Assembly: GCF_000063445.1 (NCBI RefSeq)
Contig: NC_009464.1
Span: 3,038,001 to 3,102,000, forward strand
Direction: 5' to 3'
DNA from: Methanocella arvoryzae MRE50
Lineage (GTDB): Archaea > Halobacteriota > Methanocellia > Methanocellales > Methanocellaceae
DNA: 64,000 nucleotides
The position numbers and the translations under genes are program-made. How positions within the stretch are numbered: the first letter of the stretch is position 1; each line of letters opens with the position of its first letter. The notes under the pieces are model-generated. The model ran no database searches, was not told the origin of the DNA, and worked only from the letters and a program-made list of their open reading frames with translations. Shown here in pieces: positions 54,575-63,712 of the stretch.

Positions 54575-55014
54575 TTGAACCACAGCGTCACATCGACACA
54601 GAGACAGGGAGATCCACGACAGGCCAGATGGTAACTCGAACCACGGCGGCACGGCGACACAGAGACAATGGTGAACCGGTAAAAGCGACCTTCTTTTTAT
54701 GTCCACGGCGACACGGAGACAGCGCATTAACCATAGGCTTACTACTCAATCGTTTCAGTCTGACTTTTGATCAATAGCCTGAAGGAAGTAGAAAATACTA
54801 TTGTCTCCGTGCCGTCAGCCCGCTGTGCCGCCGTGGATCTAAAAAAAGAATGCCTTGCTATTCTGGTGCGGGTTGTCTCCGTGCCGCCGTGCCGCCGTGG
54901 TATGAATAACCATCCTGCTATTGTTTCTCGAATCGTCTCCGTGCCGCCGTGTCGCTGTGGTTAGAACCTTTGCTCTATAGTTGTCAGAATAGGGAGTCGT
55001 GCCGCCGTGGTTTA
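54575..55014. repeat. Inverted array of ~60-base units, CACGGCGACACGGAGAC type
   Basis: The left side has three units beginning CCACRGCGNCAC and containing CGACACRGAGAC (54577, 54638, 54701). The right side has four complementary units with GTCTCCGTGCCG and CCGCCGTGG (about 54802, 54875, 54933, 54995), spaced about 60-70 bases. Between right-hand units a weakly conserved TGCTATT stretch recurs. It fills the gap before polB. No CRISPR-like exact repeat or spacer structure. Confidence 0.8.
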
Positions 55015-55092
55015 TTATCCTCGAACTGTATTACTTTTGCAGAGCAAGCATCAGGTATATATCGTCTCACCTCTAATGGCAAGTCGGTGCTT

Positions 55093-57849
55093 ATGGTTCA
55101 GGCGACTTTTGATGTGCGGCTTCTGGATTCGACGTACTCGGTCACGCCGAAGAAGGGCGTGGAGGGCAGCAAGGATCGGGAAGATGTCAACGTTCGCCTG
55201 TACGGAAAGACCAGGGAAAACCAGAGCATTACTATCATCTGCCCGGACTTCAAGCCCTACTTCCACATCTTCTGGCCTACCGATGCGCTGCGGAAAAAGC
55301 TGGAAGAGCACGAAGATGTTCTCTCAATAAAGGAGGTCAAGAAAGAGTACAAGGGCTCGATCGAGGATTTCCTTGAGGTAAGAGTCAGGGCGCCGTGGCT
55401 GGTCCCTAAATTCAGGACGGAGTTCGAGCTGCAGCACAAGACTCTCGTCGTGAAAAATATTCCCGAAGAGATCCTCGAGCAGGTCCGTGCTGACCCCGAG
55501 TTCACTGTCACAGGTGACGCTCGTCTTGCGAGGCTGACCCCTACTGACCGGGTCTATTCCCAGAAGCTCATCCGAACCTACAACCTGTTCCAGTACATGG
55601 ATAAGGAAGAGATAGAGAAGTTCGAGCTAAAAAGCGTGTTCTTCGCGGCCGACATTGTGTTCACTAACCGCTTCATCTACGACTACGATCTGGATACCTG
55701 CGTCCGGGTGACGGGTGAGCTGGTGGATGATCCTGGTGAGTATACCACTGAAATTGTGTTAAAGGCCGAAAAGTTCGAGCAGTGCCCGATCTTTACTCCG
55801 AAGCTGAAGATCATGAGCTTCGACATTGAAAGCTCGATCAAGTACGGTAACATCTACTGTATCTGTTTCACCGTCTACAATGAGGTGGACGGCACGAAAG
55901 AGGATCGCCAGTTCGTCTCAAAATTCGGGGTACGGGGCGATAACATGTCTCCTGCGGAGGAGGCCGAACGAAATGAGGACGAACGCAGGCTGCTCGCAGA
56001 CTTCGTGGCTGAGGTGCGCAAGCTCGATCCGGACGTGATCACCGGCTACAACATCAACAATTTCGACCTGCAGATGCTGTACGATCGATCTAATGCCCTG
56101 AACCCGCCTCCGGAAGGCAGGAAAGCCACCGCCGGCGAATACATGAACTTCGGCCGGGACTCTTTAGGAATGAGCCGCAGGGAGAATCGGACGACCGGCT
56201 TCGTCACATGGGACATCAAAGGCAGGCTGCTACAGGATGCCTGGCTGTCGGTGAAAAAAGAGCTGAGGCCGAAGAGAGAGGGTTTAGGCTACGTGTCCCA
56301 GCAGCTGTTCGGGGACACGAAGGATAATATTAATTCGACCCGCATTGACGAGGAATGGACCAACAGACGCGATGAGGTGGTAAAGTATTGTCTCAAGGAC
56401 GCCGAGCTTGCCCTCCGGATTCTTATGCACCCCCGGATCAATACTCTCAACAAGCTCATGGACGTCGCCATTCCTTCCAGGCTGCCGGTGAAAGAGGTCT
56501 CCGGCGGCCAGAACCGGATGATCGAGAGCCTGATGATCCGGATGGTCGACAGGGAAAATGTCATCGTTCCTATGGCCAGCGGCGAGACCAACGACTACGA
56601 GGGTGGCTTCGTGTACGATACTAAGCCCGGCCTCTGGGAATGGGTAATCGGCCTGGACTTTTCATCCATGTACCCCTCCCAGATCATCAAGCACAACATC
56701 TGCTTCACCACGCTCGTTAAAAACAAGGCGGAAGCCGCCCACGAATCGCCCATAGGGGCGTGCTTTGTCTCGAAGGAAAAGCGGTACGGCATCACCCCCC
56801 GGATGGTAGAGGGGCTCCTGAACTCTCGTAAGGAGGCAAAGGCGCTCATGAAGAAGGCCAGACAGGACGGCGACATGGATGCGGCCGACTATTACAACCG
56901 ACTGCAGAACGCGATCAAGATCCTGGCCAACGCGACCTATGGGTACTTCGGCGCCAAATTCTGCCGGTGGCCGTACAGCAGGTACATCGCACCGAGCATC
57001 ACTTCCTGGGCCAGAGATGAAATTCGTACCGTTGTAGCATCCCTCGAAAGCAGGGGCTTCACCGTCATCGCCGGAGATACCGATTCGGTCTTCTTTACTT
57101 CTAAAAATCACCGGGATCTGGACTCCTGCAAGATGCTGGGCTTCCAGGTGCAGGCCGAATTCTCCGCGGGCAACATGCACCTCGAGCTGGAGAAAGTCAT
57201 GGAGAGGTTCTTCGCACACGCCAAGAAGAGGTACTTCGGCAAGATCATCTGGCCCGAAGAAACGCTGCTGGTCAGAGGCTATGAGCCGAGAAGAACCGAT
57301 TCTTTCGACCTGCAGAGCGAGACCATGACCCAGGTCTTCCAGATCGTGCTTGAAGGCAGGCCGGACGAAGCGGTCAGGTTCAGCAAGGACATCATTGATA
57401 AAACCCTGAAAGGCAAAGTCGACCTCTCCAAGCTGATCATTTCCAAGAGCGTCAACGACTTCAGCTCTTACGACAACCCCGACTCCCTCGTCCACGTCAA
57501 CGTGGCCAAACGCCTGCAGGAGATGGGCTACGAATTCACCCCCGGCATGAAAACTCCGTTCGTGATCACCAACGGCTCGGCACAGCCGATCAGGGCAGAG
57601 CCCGTCATCGAGGGGCTGGAGTTCACCGCCCGGCCCGACTACCGGTATTACGCCGAGAGGCTGGCGATGGGGCTGGCTCGTATTACAGAAGCGTTCGGGT
57701 GCGATGAACGCACTCTGATGCAGGGTAACTCCCAGAGGACGCTGGACCTGTTTGGGGAGGAAAAGCCTGCGCCGGTCGCGGCGCCGCTGGTGCAGAAGGA
57801 AGTTGTGAAGAAGGTAAAGACGATGTCGACGCTGGACATGTTCATGTGA
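55093..57849 (+). CDS. polB: Family B replicative DNA polymerase
   Basis: The 918-residue protein has the 3'-5' exonuclease motif SFDIESS, then DVITGYNINNFDL. The polymerase motifs are DFSSMYPSQI (A), KILANATYGYFGA (B) and IAGDTDSVFF (C). A PCNA-binding-like QRTLDLF lies near the C-terminus and a second TLDMFM is at the very end. It copies DNA with proofreading. It has no intein. ATG 55093 is the first family-like start; the frame upstream crosses the repeat array. Confidence 0.95.
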   Translation: MVQATFDVRLLDSTYSVTPKKGVEGSKDREDVNVRLYGKTRENQSITIICPDFKPYFHIFWPTDALRKKLEEHEDVLSIKEVKKEYKGSIEDFLEVRVRAPWLVPKFRTEFELQHKTLVVKNIPEEILEQVRADPEFTVTGDARLARLTPTDRVYSQKLIRTYNLFQYMDKEEIEKFELKSVFFAADIVFTNRFIYDYDLDTCVRVTGELVDDPGEYTTEIVLKAEKFEQCPIFTPKLKIMSFDIESSIKYGNIYCICFTVYNEVDGTKEDRQFVSKFGVRGDNMSPAEEAERNEDERRLLADFVAEVRKLDPDVITGYNINNFDLQMLYDRSNALNPPPEGRKATAGEYMNFGRDSLGMSRRENRTTGFVTWDIKGRLLQDAWLSVKKELRPKREGLGYVSQQLFGDTKDNINSTRIDEEWTNRRDEVVKYCLKDAELALRILMHPRINTLNKLMDVAIPSRLPVKEVSGGQNRMIESLMIRMVDRENVIVPMASGETNDYEGGFVYDTKPGLWEWVIGLDFSSMYPSQIIKHNICFTTLVKNKAEAAHESPIGACFVSKEKRYGITPRMVEGLLNSRKEAKALMKKARQDGDMDAADYYNRLQNAIKILANATYGYFGAKFCRWPYSRYIAPSITSWARDEIRTVVASLESRGFTVIAGDTDSVFFTSKNHRDLDSCKMLGFQVQAEFSAGNMHLELEKVMERFFAHAKKRYFGKIIWPEETLLVRGYEPRRTDSFDLQSETMTQVFQIVLEGRPDEAVRFSKDIIDKTLKGKVDLSKLIISKSVNDFSSYDNPDSLVHVNVAKRLQEMGYEFTPGMKTPFVITNGSAQPIRAEPVIEGLEFTARPDYRYYAERLAMGLARITEAFGCDERTLMQGNSQRTLDLFGEEKPAPVAAPLVQKEVVKKVKTMSTLDMFM

Positions 57850-57900
57850 TCCGAATGCGAAGACCTATTTTCTTTTTCTTCTGAAAGCTATGGAAGCCCG

Positions 57901-59451
57901 TTACAGATTATACTCATAGATCGTATAATTCTGATAATAATGCGTATTGTTCAGGACACCTGCCCTGATTACTTTTTGAGCATCTATGTATAGTGGATCG
58001 TTTTCGCCGACCAGCACGTGGAGTCTATGCTGTTCATTGACCACGTCATACCAGCGCTGCGTCATCAGCATGCCTTCGACGAAGAACTGGTCGTCGACAA
58101 TCTTCACCTTCGGGTAAAGCACTTCCTGCTTCGACAGGTAAATCAGCTTATTCGCTCTATTGAAATCCGTATACCCGTACGTCATGCTATTATTTTTCAG
58201 GTAGTCGATAAGCTCGTAGTCTTCCTTGTTCGGCTGGTAGTCATATCCTGCTATAGTACCTATGTTTGAGGCAATCGTCGCAAGGATTAGTATGATCACT
58301 GCAGCCAGTAACATCGTATTCACATTCAGCCCCGGAGTTTCCGGCCTGTATGCTAAGGCTATCGTGGCGAATACTCCGACAGCTACGAATAAGAGGAACC
58401 TGGCAGACCCGCCGTCGCCCAGGGTCGTGAAGGTAAAAGCCACGAACGTGAACCCAGCTGACAGCATGAACATCCAGTAGAGGTAGTTTGCCTTCGGATT
58501 CCTCCGGACGAGCGAGTAGGCGGCGGCCATCAGAAAGATGGCTCCGATGGCGATATCGTACAAGTTAATGCCTGTGTTCAAGAGGCTGAGCAGATTATGG
58601 TTCAGCAGCAGGAGCAACGACTCTACTAAAAGCGTCAGGCGTTCGCCGATCCCGCCCACGTCTCCTGTCTTGGTGGTTATTAAAAAGACGCGTAAGCCGT
58701 CCATGAAGAAGTTATTCATCTTCAACACGTAAGCGGCGACCGTCGAAATTCCAAGTACGACGAGCACGTTCGTAATCTTTGAGACCTCTTTCTCCCGGCT
58801 CTCTGCCTCTGCCACCCTCTGCTTTTTACTACCCTCGGTGGGCACTTCTGCTCTTTTGGTCCAGAAATAGTAGATGCAGTAGCCAATATACGGTACGATG
58901 AAGAAGGCCAGGATGATCGAGTCAGACAGGACGATGAGCCCTACTACAAAAGCCAGCGCAGCGACGGCGTAGAAGGGCAGTTTTTGTATGGCTTCCGTGT
59001 GGAACAGGAGGATAAATAATCCGGCGAAAAGCAGGGAGCCGACGTGATATTCCGGTGACAGGAACAGGTAAGACGCCCCAGGCTGGATGTTGGTGAAGAG
59101 CGCTGCAAAAATGAGGGCGCTGGTGAGGTTAGAGAACCTGTAGATCATATACGTGAATACCGATACGACGAGCAGAAACACGAAGAACGCCGTGAGCCTC
59201 AACACTGTCGGGTCAAATCCTGAGAGGACCTGCGGCAGGAAATGAAATGTAAATATGTCGGTGAACAGGTAAGGATCATCTACGGGGTAGGTAAAACCAA
59301 AGTTGCCGTATTTGACGATCTCCATGGCGACCAGCCCCGGGACCACCGTATCGCTGTCCAGCTCCAGGTTGAGGGAGGCCAGCAGGCTGCTGAGGAGGCC
59401 GACTGCTATGAGGATTATGAGTATCAGGTTGACGGCTTTCCTGTCTGACAT
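57901..59451 (-). CDS. Multi-span membrane protein, GT-C-like
   Basis: The 516-residue protein has about ten predicted membrane helices, an acidic first outer loop (PVDDPYLFTDIFTFHFLP) and a C-terminal soluble domain of about 110 residues (ELIDYLKNNSMTYGYTDFNR). The shape recalls GT-C sugar transferases that use lipid-phosphate sugars, but no catalytic motif is certain. A charged cytoplasmic loop (EGSKKQRVAEAESREK) lies in the middle. It converges on polB. Confidence 0.6.
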   Translation of the reverse strand: MSDRKAVNLILIILIAVGLLSSLLASLNLELDSDTVVPGLVAMEIVKYGNFGFTYPVDDPYLFTDIFTFHFLPQVLSGFDPTVLRLTAFFVFLLVVSVFTYMIYRFSNLTSALIFAALFTNIQPGASYLFLSPEYHVGSLLFAGLFILLFHTEAIQKLPFYAVAALAFVVGLIVLSDSIILAFFIVPYIGYCIYYFWTKRAEVPTEGSKKQRVAEAESREKEVSKITNVLVVLGISTVAAYVLKMNNFFMDGLRVFLITTKTGDVGGIGERLTLLVESLLLLLNHNLLSLLNTGINLYDIAIGAIFLMAAAYSLVRRNPKANYLYWMFMLSAGFTFVAFTFTTLGDGGSARFLLFVAVGVFATIALAYRPETPGLNVNTMLLAAVIILILATIASNIGTIAGYDYQPNKEDYELIDYLKNNSMTYGYTDFNRANKLIYLSKQEVLYPKVKIVDDQFFVEGMLMTQRWYDVVNEQHRLHVLVGENDPLYIDAQKVIRAGVLNNTHYYQNYTIYEYNL

Positions 59452-59788
59452 TTACTAATGTGGATACTTGAGGTGTTATTTAATGCTTGTGTCGGGCAGC
59501 CATAGATGGTGGAAATGTCAATACAGTATCACTCACCCTCTACTCGTCCTGACCATAACTGCTATGTGGCAATGCTGGCAACAGATCCTGGGCATATTAC
59601 CGAAGCGATATGATATGCTGAGCCAGTATTAATCCACCATTAAATTGCGCTCATTTTTCTATTTAGCCAATAATACGGCCTCTAAATGAAACTATTTATA
59701 TCATTTCGCCCTCTTACTCATATTAAACAATATATCGGCTGTTTTACTACAAAATAGCCATGTATTACCCCCAAGGTGACTAAAAACG
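59452..59788. other. Gene-free gap before the PKD protein
   Basis: About 340 bases, AT-rich toward the right (TATTTATATC near 59692-59701 could serve the PKD gene). No gene, repeat or RNA is seen. Confidence 0.4.
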
Positions 59789-60361
59789 ATGAAACTGTTT
59801 AGATTTCTGCAAATAGCCATGATTTTGGCCCTTGTAGCCTCGCTGATCCCCGCCGCAGTAGCCCACCCTGAAGAAGCTACTCTGACGGCAAGCTTCAGCT
59901 CCGACGTCACGACTGGCGCTGCCCCGCTCACCGTCCACTTCATGGACCGTAGCACGGGCAACCCCACCGGCTGGCAGTGGGACTTCGGCGACGGCAGCTC
60001 CTCGACCCGGCAGGACCCGACCTACACTTTCCAGGCTCCCGGCACTTACAACGTAACGCTGACCGTAACTGACGGCTATGTGAACAGCACGGCCAGCAGC
60101 GAGATCGTCGTAACCCCGGCCCCGTCGGCCACGCCCCAGCCTATCCGTGTAGTGCCTGTGCCGGTTCACCCGGTCAAGCCAGGCGACGGCCCGGATAAGG
60201 TCAAGAAGCCTGACTTTGGCAAGAAGCCGGATAAGGTGAAGAAGCCTGACTTTGGCAAGAAGCCGGATAAGGTCAAGAAGCCGGATAAGGTGAAGAAGCC
60301 CGACAGGCAGAAGCGCGGTGGCGAAAAGGGTAATTCTGACAACCCCGTCCGTCACTTTTAG
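59789..60361 (+). CDS. Exported PKD-domain protein with Lys-Pro repeat tail
   Basis: The 190-residue protein has a signal peptide (ending VAHPEEA), one PKD domain (GAAPLTVHFMDRS, GWQWDFGDGSSS, YTFQAPGTYNVTLTVTD), a Pro-rich linker, and a very basic tail. The tail repeats KKPDKV and KKPDFG-type units about eight times. PKD domains are common on archaeal surfaces. The tail could bind anionic wall polymers, DNA or the S-layer. The repeats are exact enough to expand or shrink. Confidence 0.85.
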   Translation: MKLFRFLQIAMILALVASLIPAAVAHPEEATLTASFSSDVTTGAAPLTVHFMDRSTGNPTGWQWDFGDGSSSTRQDPTYTFQAPGTYNVTLTVTDGYVNSTASSEIVVTPAPSATPQPIRVVPVPVHPVKPGDGPDKVKKPDFGKKPDKVKKPDFGKKPDKVKKPDKVKKPDRQKRGGEKGNSDNPVRHF

Positions 60362-60404
60362 TTTAAATCATGTAAGCGCGGCTATGCCGTAGCTGCATAT
60401 TTTT

Positions 60405-60749
60405 TTAAATGCTCCCGGCATGATACCTCTCATGCCCGGCCTGCGGCTTTTCTTCTTTGAACAGCTTCGACAGCCCACCGAGGTTGACCCCGTATCTCAT
60501 GTGCAATACTGCAAGGGTGCACCACGGGAAAAAGTGAACGATCGGTATGAAATCAATGATGCCGGCGATGATCGTCCGGGAGGGGGCTACGCCGAGGTAC
60601 ATCAGGAATACCGCTTCTATCGCTGATACTGGCAGATTGAACGGTATGAAGTCTGCCACGTCGATGAAGATCGCCAGTGCCAGTAGTAAGTTGTCCCACG
60701 AGTCCCAGCGGTGGCCGAGAATCCTGTGCGGTATATTGACCATATTCAC
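60405..60749 (-). CDS. Small membrane protein
   Basis: The 114-residue protein has three predicted helices (around residues 20-40, 45-58, 62-82) containing IDVADFIPFNLPVSAIEAVF and IIDFIPIVHFFPWCT. The repeated D-F-I-P pattern suggests an internally duplicated small membrane fold. The C-terminal tail is charged and histidine-bearing. No family is assigned. It is encoded alone on the minus strand. Confidence 0.6.
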   Translation of the reverse strand: MNMVNIPHRILGHRWDSWDNLLLALAIFIDVADFIPFNLPVSAIEAVFLMYLGVAPSRTIIAGIIDFIPIVHFFPWCTLAVLHMRYGVNLGGLSKLFKEEKPQAGHERYHAGSI

Positions 60750-61006
60750 AGCTGGATTGACCCGCCGGAGAATAAAGTTGAGTCGGGATTACGGTGGCAT
60801 GCATTGATTGATACAGTACGTATACTCATTCTTGATAGGTATCACGCTGTCGAGCAGCTACATAGCCTGCCGGACTGTACAACATGTTTCACGAAGGACT
60901 ATAGTTGCAAATGCCTGAGCTATAATCGCATATTGCTGACGGAACGTAAGATAACGTTTATAAACAGGGAGGGCTTTTGATTCATTCGATCAGGAGGGGT
61001 GAGACT

Positions 61007-61642
61007 GTGAAAAAAATTGGATTAGTTCTAATTATTGCCCTGCTTACGCTGTCTGCTGCAGGCTGTACCCTGCCATCCGGTACTGATGGCAAGGCTTCTC
61101 CCACTCCGACGCCTTATCCGACCGATATCACGCCGGGGGTCATTACCACTCAGCAGCCGCCTGTCACTGCGACTCCGGTATCGTCGGACTGGCTGAGCGG
61201 CTATCAGGAAACCACTTTAGAGCGGTCGCAGTCGCTGCCCAACGGTGTTAAAGTCACCTACAGCAAATATTACAAGACTGACGACTGGATGATGCCTTTC
61301 CCTCTTGGGGGGCCCAGGGTGAACCAGGCAAACCACGGGGCTGTAATGCTGGTCAAGTTCTATAACCCGACCTCTTCGACGCAGTCGATCGTGCTGGATT
61401 CGGACGTGAAAGCGGCCTTCTCCTACCTGGATGCGAACGGGGTGAGGCGTGGCCTGGTCACTGCCGACGTATTCTATGACAAGGACACCGGCAAGCAGTT
61501 CACGGAGATCTCCATAGCGCCCAACGAGACCAGGACTTTGTATATCCTCGCTTACGTGTCGAGCGATGCCGACTACGAGAAGACTGCCGGCCGGCTGGAC
61601 TGGCCGACGCTGGACGCGAACCCGGGCTACGTGCAGGGTTAA
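61007..61642 (+). CDS. Lipoprotein of unknown function
   Basis: The 211-residue protein starts at GTG 61007, six bases after AGGAGGGGTGAG. It has a lipobox (LSAAGC) that would lipidate the cysteine near residue 22, a Thr/Pro linker, and a beta-rich domain (MLVKFYNPTSSTQSIVLDSD, ISIAPNETRTLYILAYVSSD). The domain recalls DUF4352/FxLYD-type beta sandwiches, though this is tentative. It is expected on the outer face of the membrane. Confidence 0.72.
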   Translation: MKKIGLVLIIALLTLSAAGCTLPSGTDGKASPTPTPYPTDITPGVITTQQPPVTATPVSSDWLSGYQETTLERSQSLPNGVKVTYSKYYKTDDWMMPFPLGGPRVNQANHGAVMLVKFYNPTSSTQSIVLDSDVKAAFSYLDANGVRRGLVTADVFYDKDTGKQFTEISIAPNETRTLYILAYVSSDADYEKTAGRLDWPTLDANPGYVQG

Positions 61643-61756
61643 GTCTCTTTTTTCCAGTTTTTTGCCGCCTGTCCCGGGATCGGGCCGTTTCAGTAAAAAC
61701 TGTGAAAAGATACATAGACCTGCCGCGCTCACAGGATTTTTACAGGGAGGTATCAC

Positions 61757-61945
61757 ATGGTTTCTACCGCTAAAGTTTCCAAGTACCTGAAGGGCATTCA
61801 CTTTCCCGCAAACAAGCGGGAGTGCGTGAATTATGCCCGGCAGCACGATGCCCCGGAGGATGTGATGGGCGCTCTGTCAGGCATGCCCGACGAGGACTAC
61901 GACAGCATGGCCGGAGTCTGGCACGCTGTCGGAAAAAAGAGATGA
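61757..61945 (+). CDS. DUF2795 protein
   Basis: The 62-residue protein has the DUF2795 pattern: KYLKGIHFPANKRECVNYAR followed by DAPEDVMGALSGMPDEDYDS. The family is small, helical and of unknown role, often near stress or DNA-binding genes. GGGAGG precedes ATG by a few bases. It ends in a basic HAVGKKR. Confidence 0.82.
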   Translation: MVSTAKVSKYLKGIHFPANKRECVNYARQHDAPEDVMGALSGMPDEDYDSMAGVWHAVGKKR

Positions 61946-62039
61946 GAGCCATTTTGAAGGCACGGCACCGGCGGAGCTGATTATTTGCTCCGCCAGGTTC
62001 CGATAAGAATTTTATAGGAATACCTCCTACAGATAAGGG

Positions 62040-62267
62040 ATGATTAAGGTCAACAGCCTGGTCGTAAAGATCGTAGGAGTCATTCTGGCTGTCGTCGGCT
62101 TACTGCTGCTGTTGTTCGGCCTCGTGACCTGGAACAAGCAGGTGATGGCTACTGGCTTTATCGCATGCCTTATCGCCGTGACTCTTCTCTACTACGGCTG
62201 GCGCATGAGGCCGGCGAAAGAAAGCGGCTCAACCGATGCCGTAGCCGGCTCAAAGCAAAAGATTTAA
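62040..62267 (+). CDS. Two-span small membrane protein
   Basis: The 75-residue protein has two hydrophobic helices (about 8-28 and 35-52) joined by a short loop (TWNKQVMA), and a polar tail. No family is recognised. AAGGGATG at the start gives a weak ribosome site. It stands between the DUF2795 gene and the ribosomal operon. Confidence 0.6.
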   Translation: MIKVNSLVVKIVGVILAVVGLLLLLFGLVTWNKQVMATGFIACLIAVTLLYYGWRMRPAKESGSTDAVAGSKQKI

Positions 62268-62352
62268 AATGTATCCCGATATTATAGGGACACGCTTGAT
62301 CGACATTATGTTGTCGACAGGCCTGTTCGTTTAATCTTTACTTTAGGTTAAA

Positions 62353-62400
62353 CCTGATGAATGATGAAGAGGCTTCCTGATAGAAGCCTTCGAAGGAGGA
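62353..62400 (+). promoter_or_regulatory. Structured leader of the L7Ae operon
   Basis: A seven-base stem AGGCTTC/GAAGCCT (62370-62389) encloses CTGATA. It is preceded by two TGATGA motifs (62355, 62362) and followed at once by the ribosome site AAGGAGG, which overlaps CCTTCGAAGG. Because L7Ae binds kink-turns built from TGATGA and CTGA, the leader may allow autoregulation; the geometry is not a clean kink-turn. Confidence 0.4.
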
Positions 62401-62407
62401 AATTAAC

Positions 62408-62779
62408 ATGGCAAAACCAACTTACGTTAAGATGGACTTCCCGCAGGAATTACAGGACAAGGCTCTCGAGGCACTCGAGCTCGCCAGGGACACCGGCAAG
62501 ATCAGGAAAGGCACCAACGAGGTCACCAAGGCCATCGAGAGGGGCGTTGCTCAGCTCGTCATCGTCGGCGAAGATGTCACCCCCGAGGAGATCGTCGCTC
62601 ACATCCCGGCACTGTCCGACGAGAAGAAGATCCCGTACGTCTTTGTAAAGAAGCAGCAGGAACTCGGCGCCGCATCCGGCCTCGAAGTAGGCTGTGCGAC
62701 CTCCGCCATCGTGGACGCAGGCAAGGCTAAGGCCCTGGTCGACGAGATCACACAGAAGTTCAGCGCTCTGAAGGCATAA
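62408..62779 (+). CDS. rpl7ae: Ribosomal protein L7Ae / kink-turn RNA-binding protein
   Basis: The 123-residue protein is L7Ae, with [18 protein letters not shown], the K-turn-reading [11 protein letters not shown] and [18 protein letters not shown]. In archaea it serves in the large ribosomal subunit and in C/D and H/ACA RNP particles and RNase P. It heads an operon with S28e, L24e, ndk and aIF5B. A strong GAAGGAGG site precedes ATG. Confidence 0.97.
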
Positions 62780-62795
62780 GCACAGGTGATTCACA

Positions 62796-63008
62796 ATGGC
62801 TGAAGAGACAGGCGTTCCGGCTGAAGTCATCGAGATCATTGGCGTCACCGGCATGCACGGAGAAGCAGTCCAGGTCAAGTGCAAGATCCTGGAAGGCAGC
62901 AACAAGGGCAGAATTATCACCCGCAACACCGTGGGCCCGATCAGGCTTGGCGACATCGTCATCCTCATGGAGACCGCGAGAGAAGCCAAGAAGATGTCCT
63001 CGAGGTAA
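62796..63008 (+). CDS. rps28e: Ribosomal protein S28e
   Basis: The 70-residue protein is S28e ([44 protein letters not shown]-like end). It binds the platform of the small ribosomal subunit near the E site. AGGTGAT lies before ATG. It is 16 bases after L7Ae and five before L24e, the usual archaeal order. Confidence 0.96.
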   Translation: MAEETGVPAEVIEIIGVTGMHGEAVQVKCKILEGSNKGRIITRNTVGPIRLGDIVILMETAREAKKMSSR

Positions 63009-63013
63009 CAAAA

Positions 63014-63232
63014 ATGGTAGACAACAAGAAGTGCACGTTCTGTGGAACTCAGATAGAGCCGGGCACCGGCAAGATGCTCGTCAAGAAGGACGGCTCGATC
63101 CACTACTACTGTTCCTCGAAGTGCGAGAACAACGCGAAACTGGGCCGCATCCCCAGGCTCACCGAGTGGGTCAAGGGTCCGGCCAAGGCGCCTTCGAAGA
63201 AGGCGGAACAGAAAACCGCAAAGAAAGAGTGA
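63014..63232 (+). CDS. rpl24e: Ribosomal protein L24e
   Basis: The 72-residue protein has the four-cysteine zinc site (CTFCGTQIEPGTG and YYCSSKCENN) of L24e, followed by a basic tail (KAPSKKAEQKTAKKE). It sits on the large subunit near the subunit interface. It is five bases after S28e and six bases before ndk, so it is translated with the operon. Confidence 0.96.
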   Translation: MVDNKKCTFCGTQIEPGTGKMLVKKDGSIHYYCSSKCENNAKLGRIPRLTEWVKGPAKAPSKKAEQKTAKKE

Positions 63233-63238
63233 TCACAT

Positions 63239-63697
63239 ATGGTTGAGCGTGAGCGGACATTCGTCATGGTCAAGCCCGACGGCGTCCAGCGTGGGCTCGT
63301 GGGAGAGATCATCTCCCGGTTCGAGCGCCGCGGCCTGAAGATCGTCGGCATGAAAATGCTCGAAGTCAGCGAAGAGCTGGCTAAGCAGCATTACGCTGAG
63401 CACGCAGCCAAGCCGTTCTTCCCCGGCCTGGTCAGCTTCATCAGGTCCGGCCCGACGGTGGCCATGGTCATCGAAGGCAAGGACGCTGTGAGCATGGTTC
63501 GCTCCATGCTCGGCAAGACCAAGCCTATCGAGTCTGCGCCCGGCACCATCAGGGGCGACTTCGCGCTGGACATGGGGAGAAACGTGATACACGCTTCCGA
63601 TTCGCCGGAATCGGCAAAAAGGGAAATATCCCTGTACTTCAAAACATCGGAAATAGCCACTTACGCCCGCATCGACGAGCAGTGGCTGTACGAATAA
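63239..63697 (+). CDS. ndk: Nucleoside diphosphate kinase
   Basis: The 152-residue protein has the full NDK fold, starting [19 protein letters not shown], with the catalytic histidine in [17 protein letters not shown]. It equalises nucleoside triphosphate pools by phosphate transfer through that histidine. It lies between L24e and aIF5B, a conserved archaeal arrangement. Confidence 0.97.
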
Positions 63698-63712
63698 GCG
63701 CAGGGATACGAT

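Noticed and set aside
54575-55014. CRISPR array candidate
   Set aside because: Repeat units are degenerate, change orientation at the middle, and lack uniform spacers; no cas gene is in the window.
62355-62380. A definite kink-turn in the L7Ae leader
   Set aside because: TGATGA and CTGA are present, but pairing them leaves an A-C mismatch next to the core and competes with a stronger hairpin, so it is listed only as a possibility.
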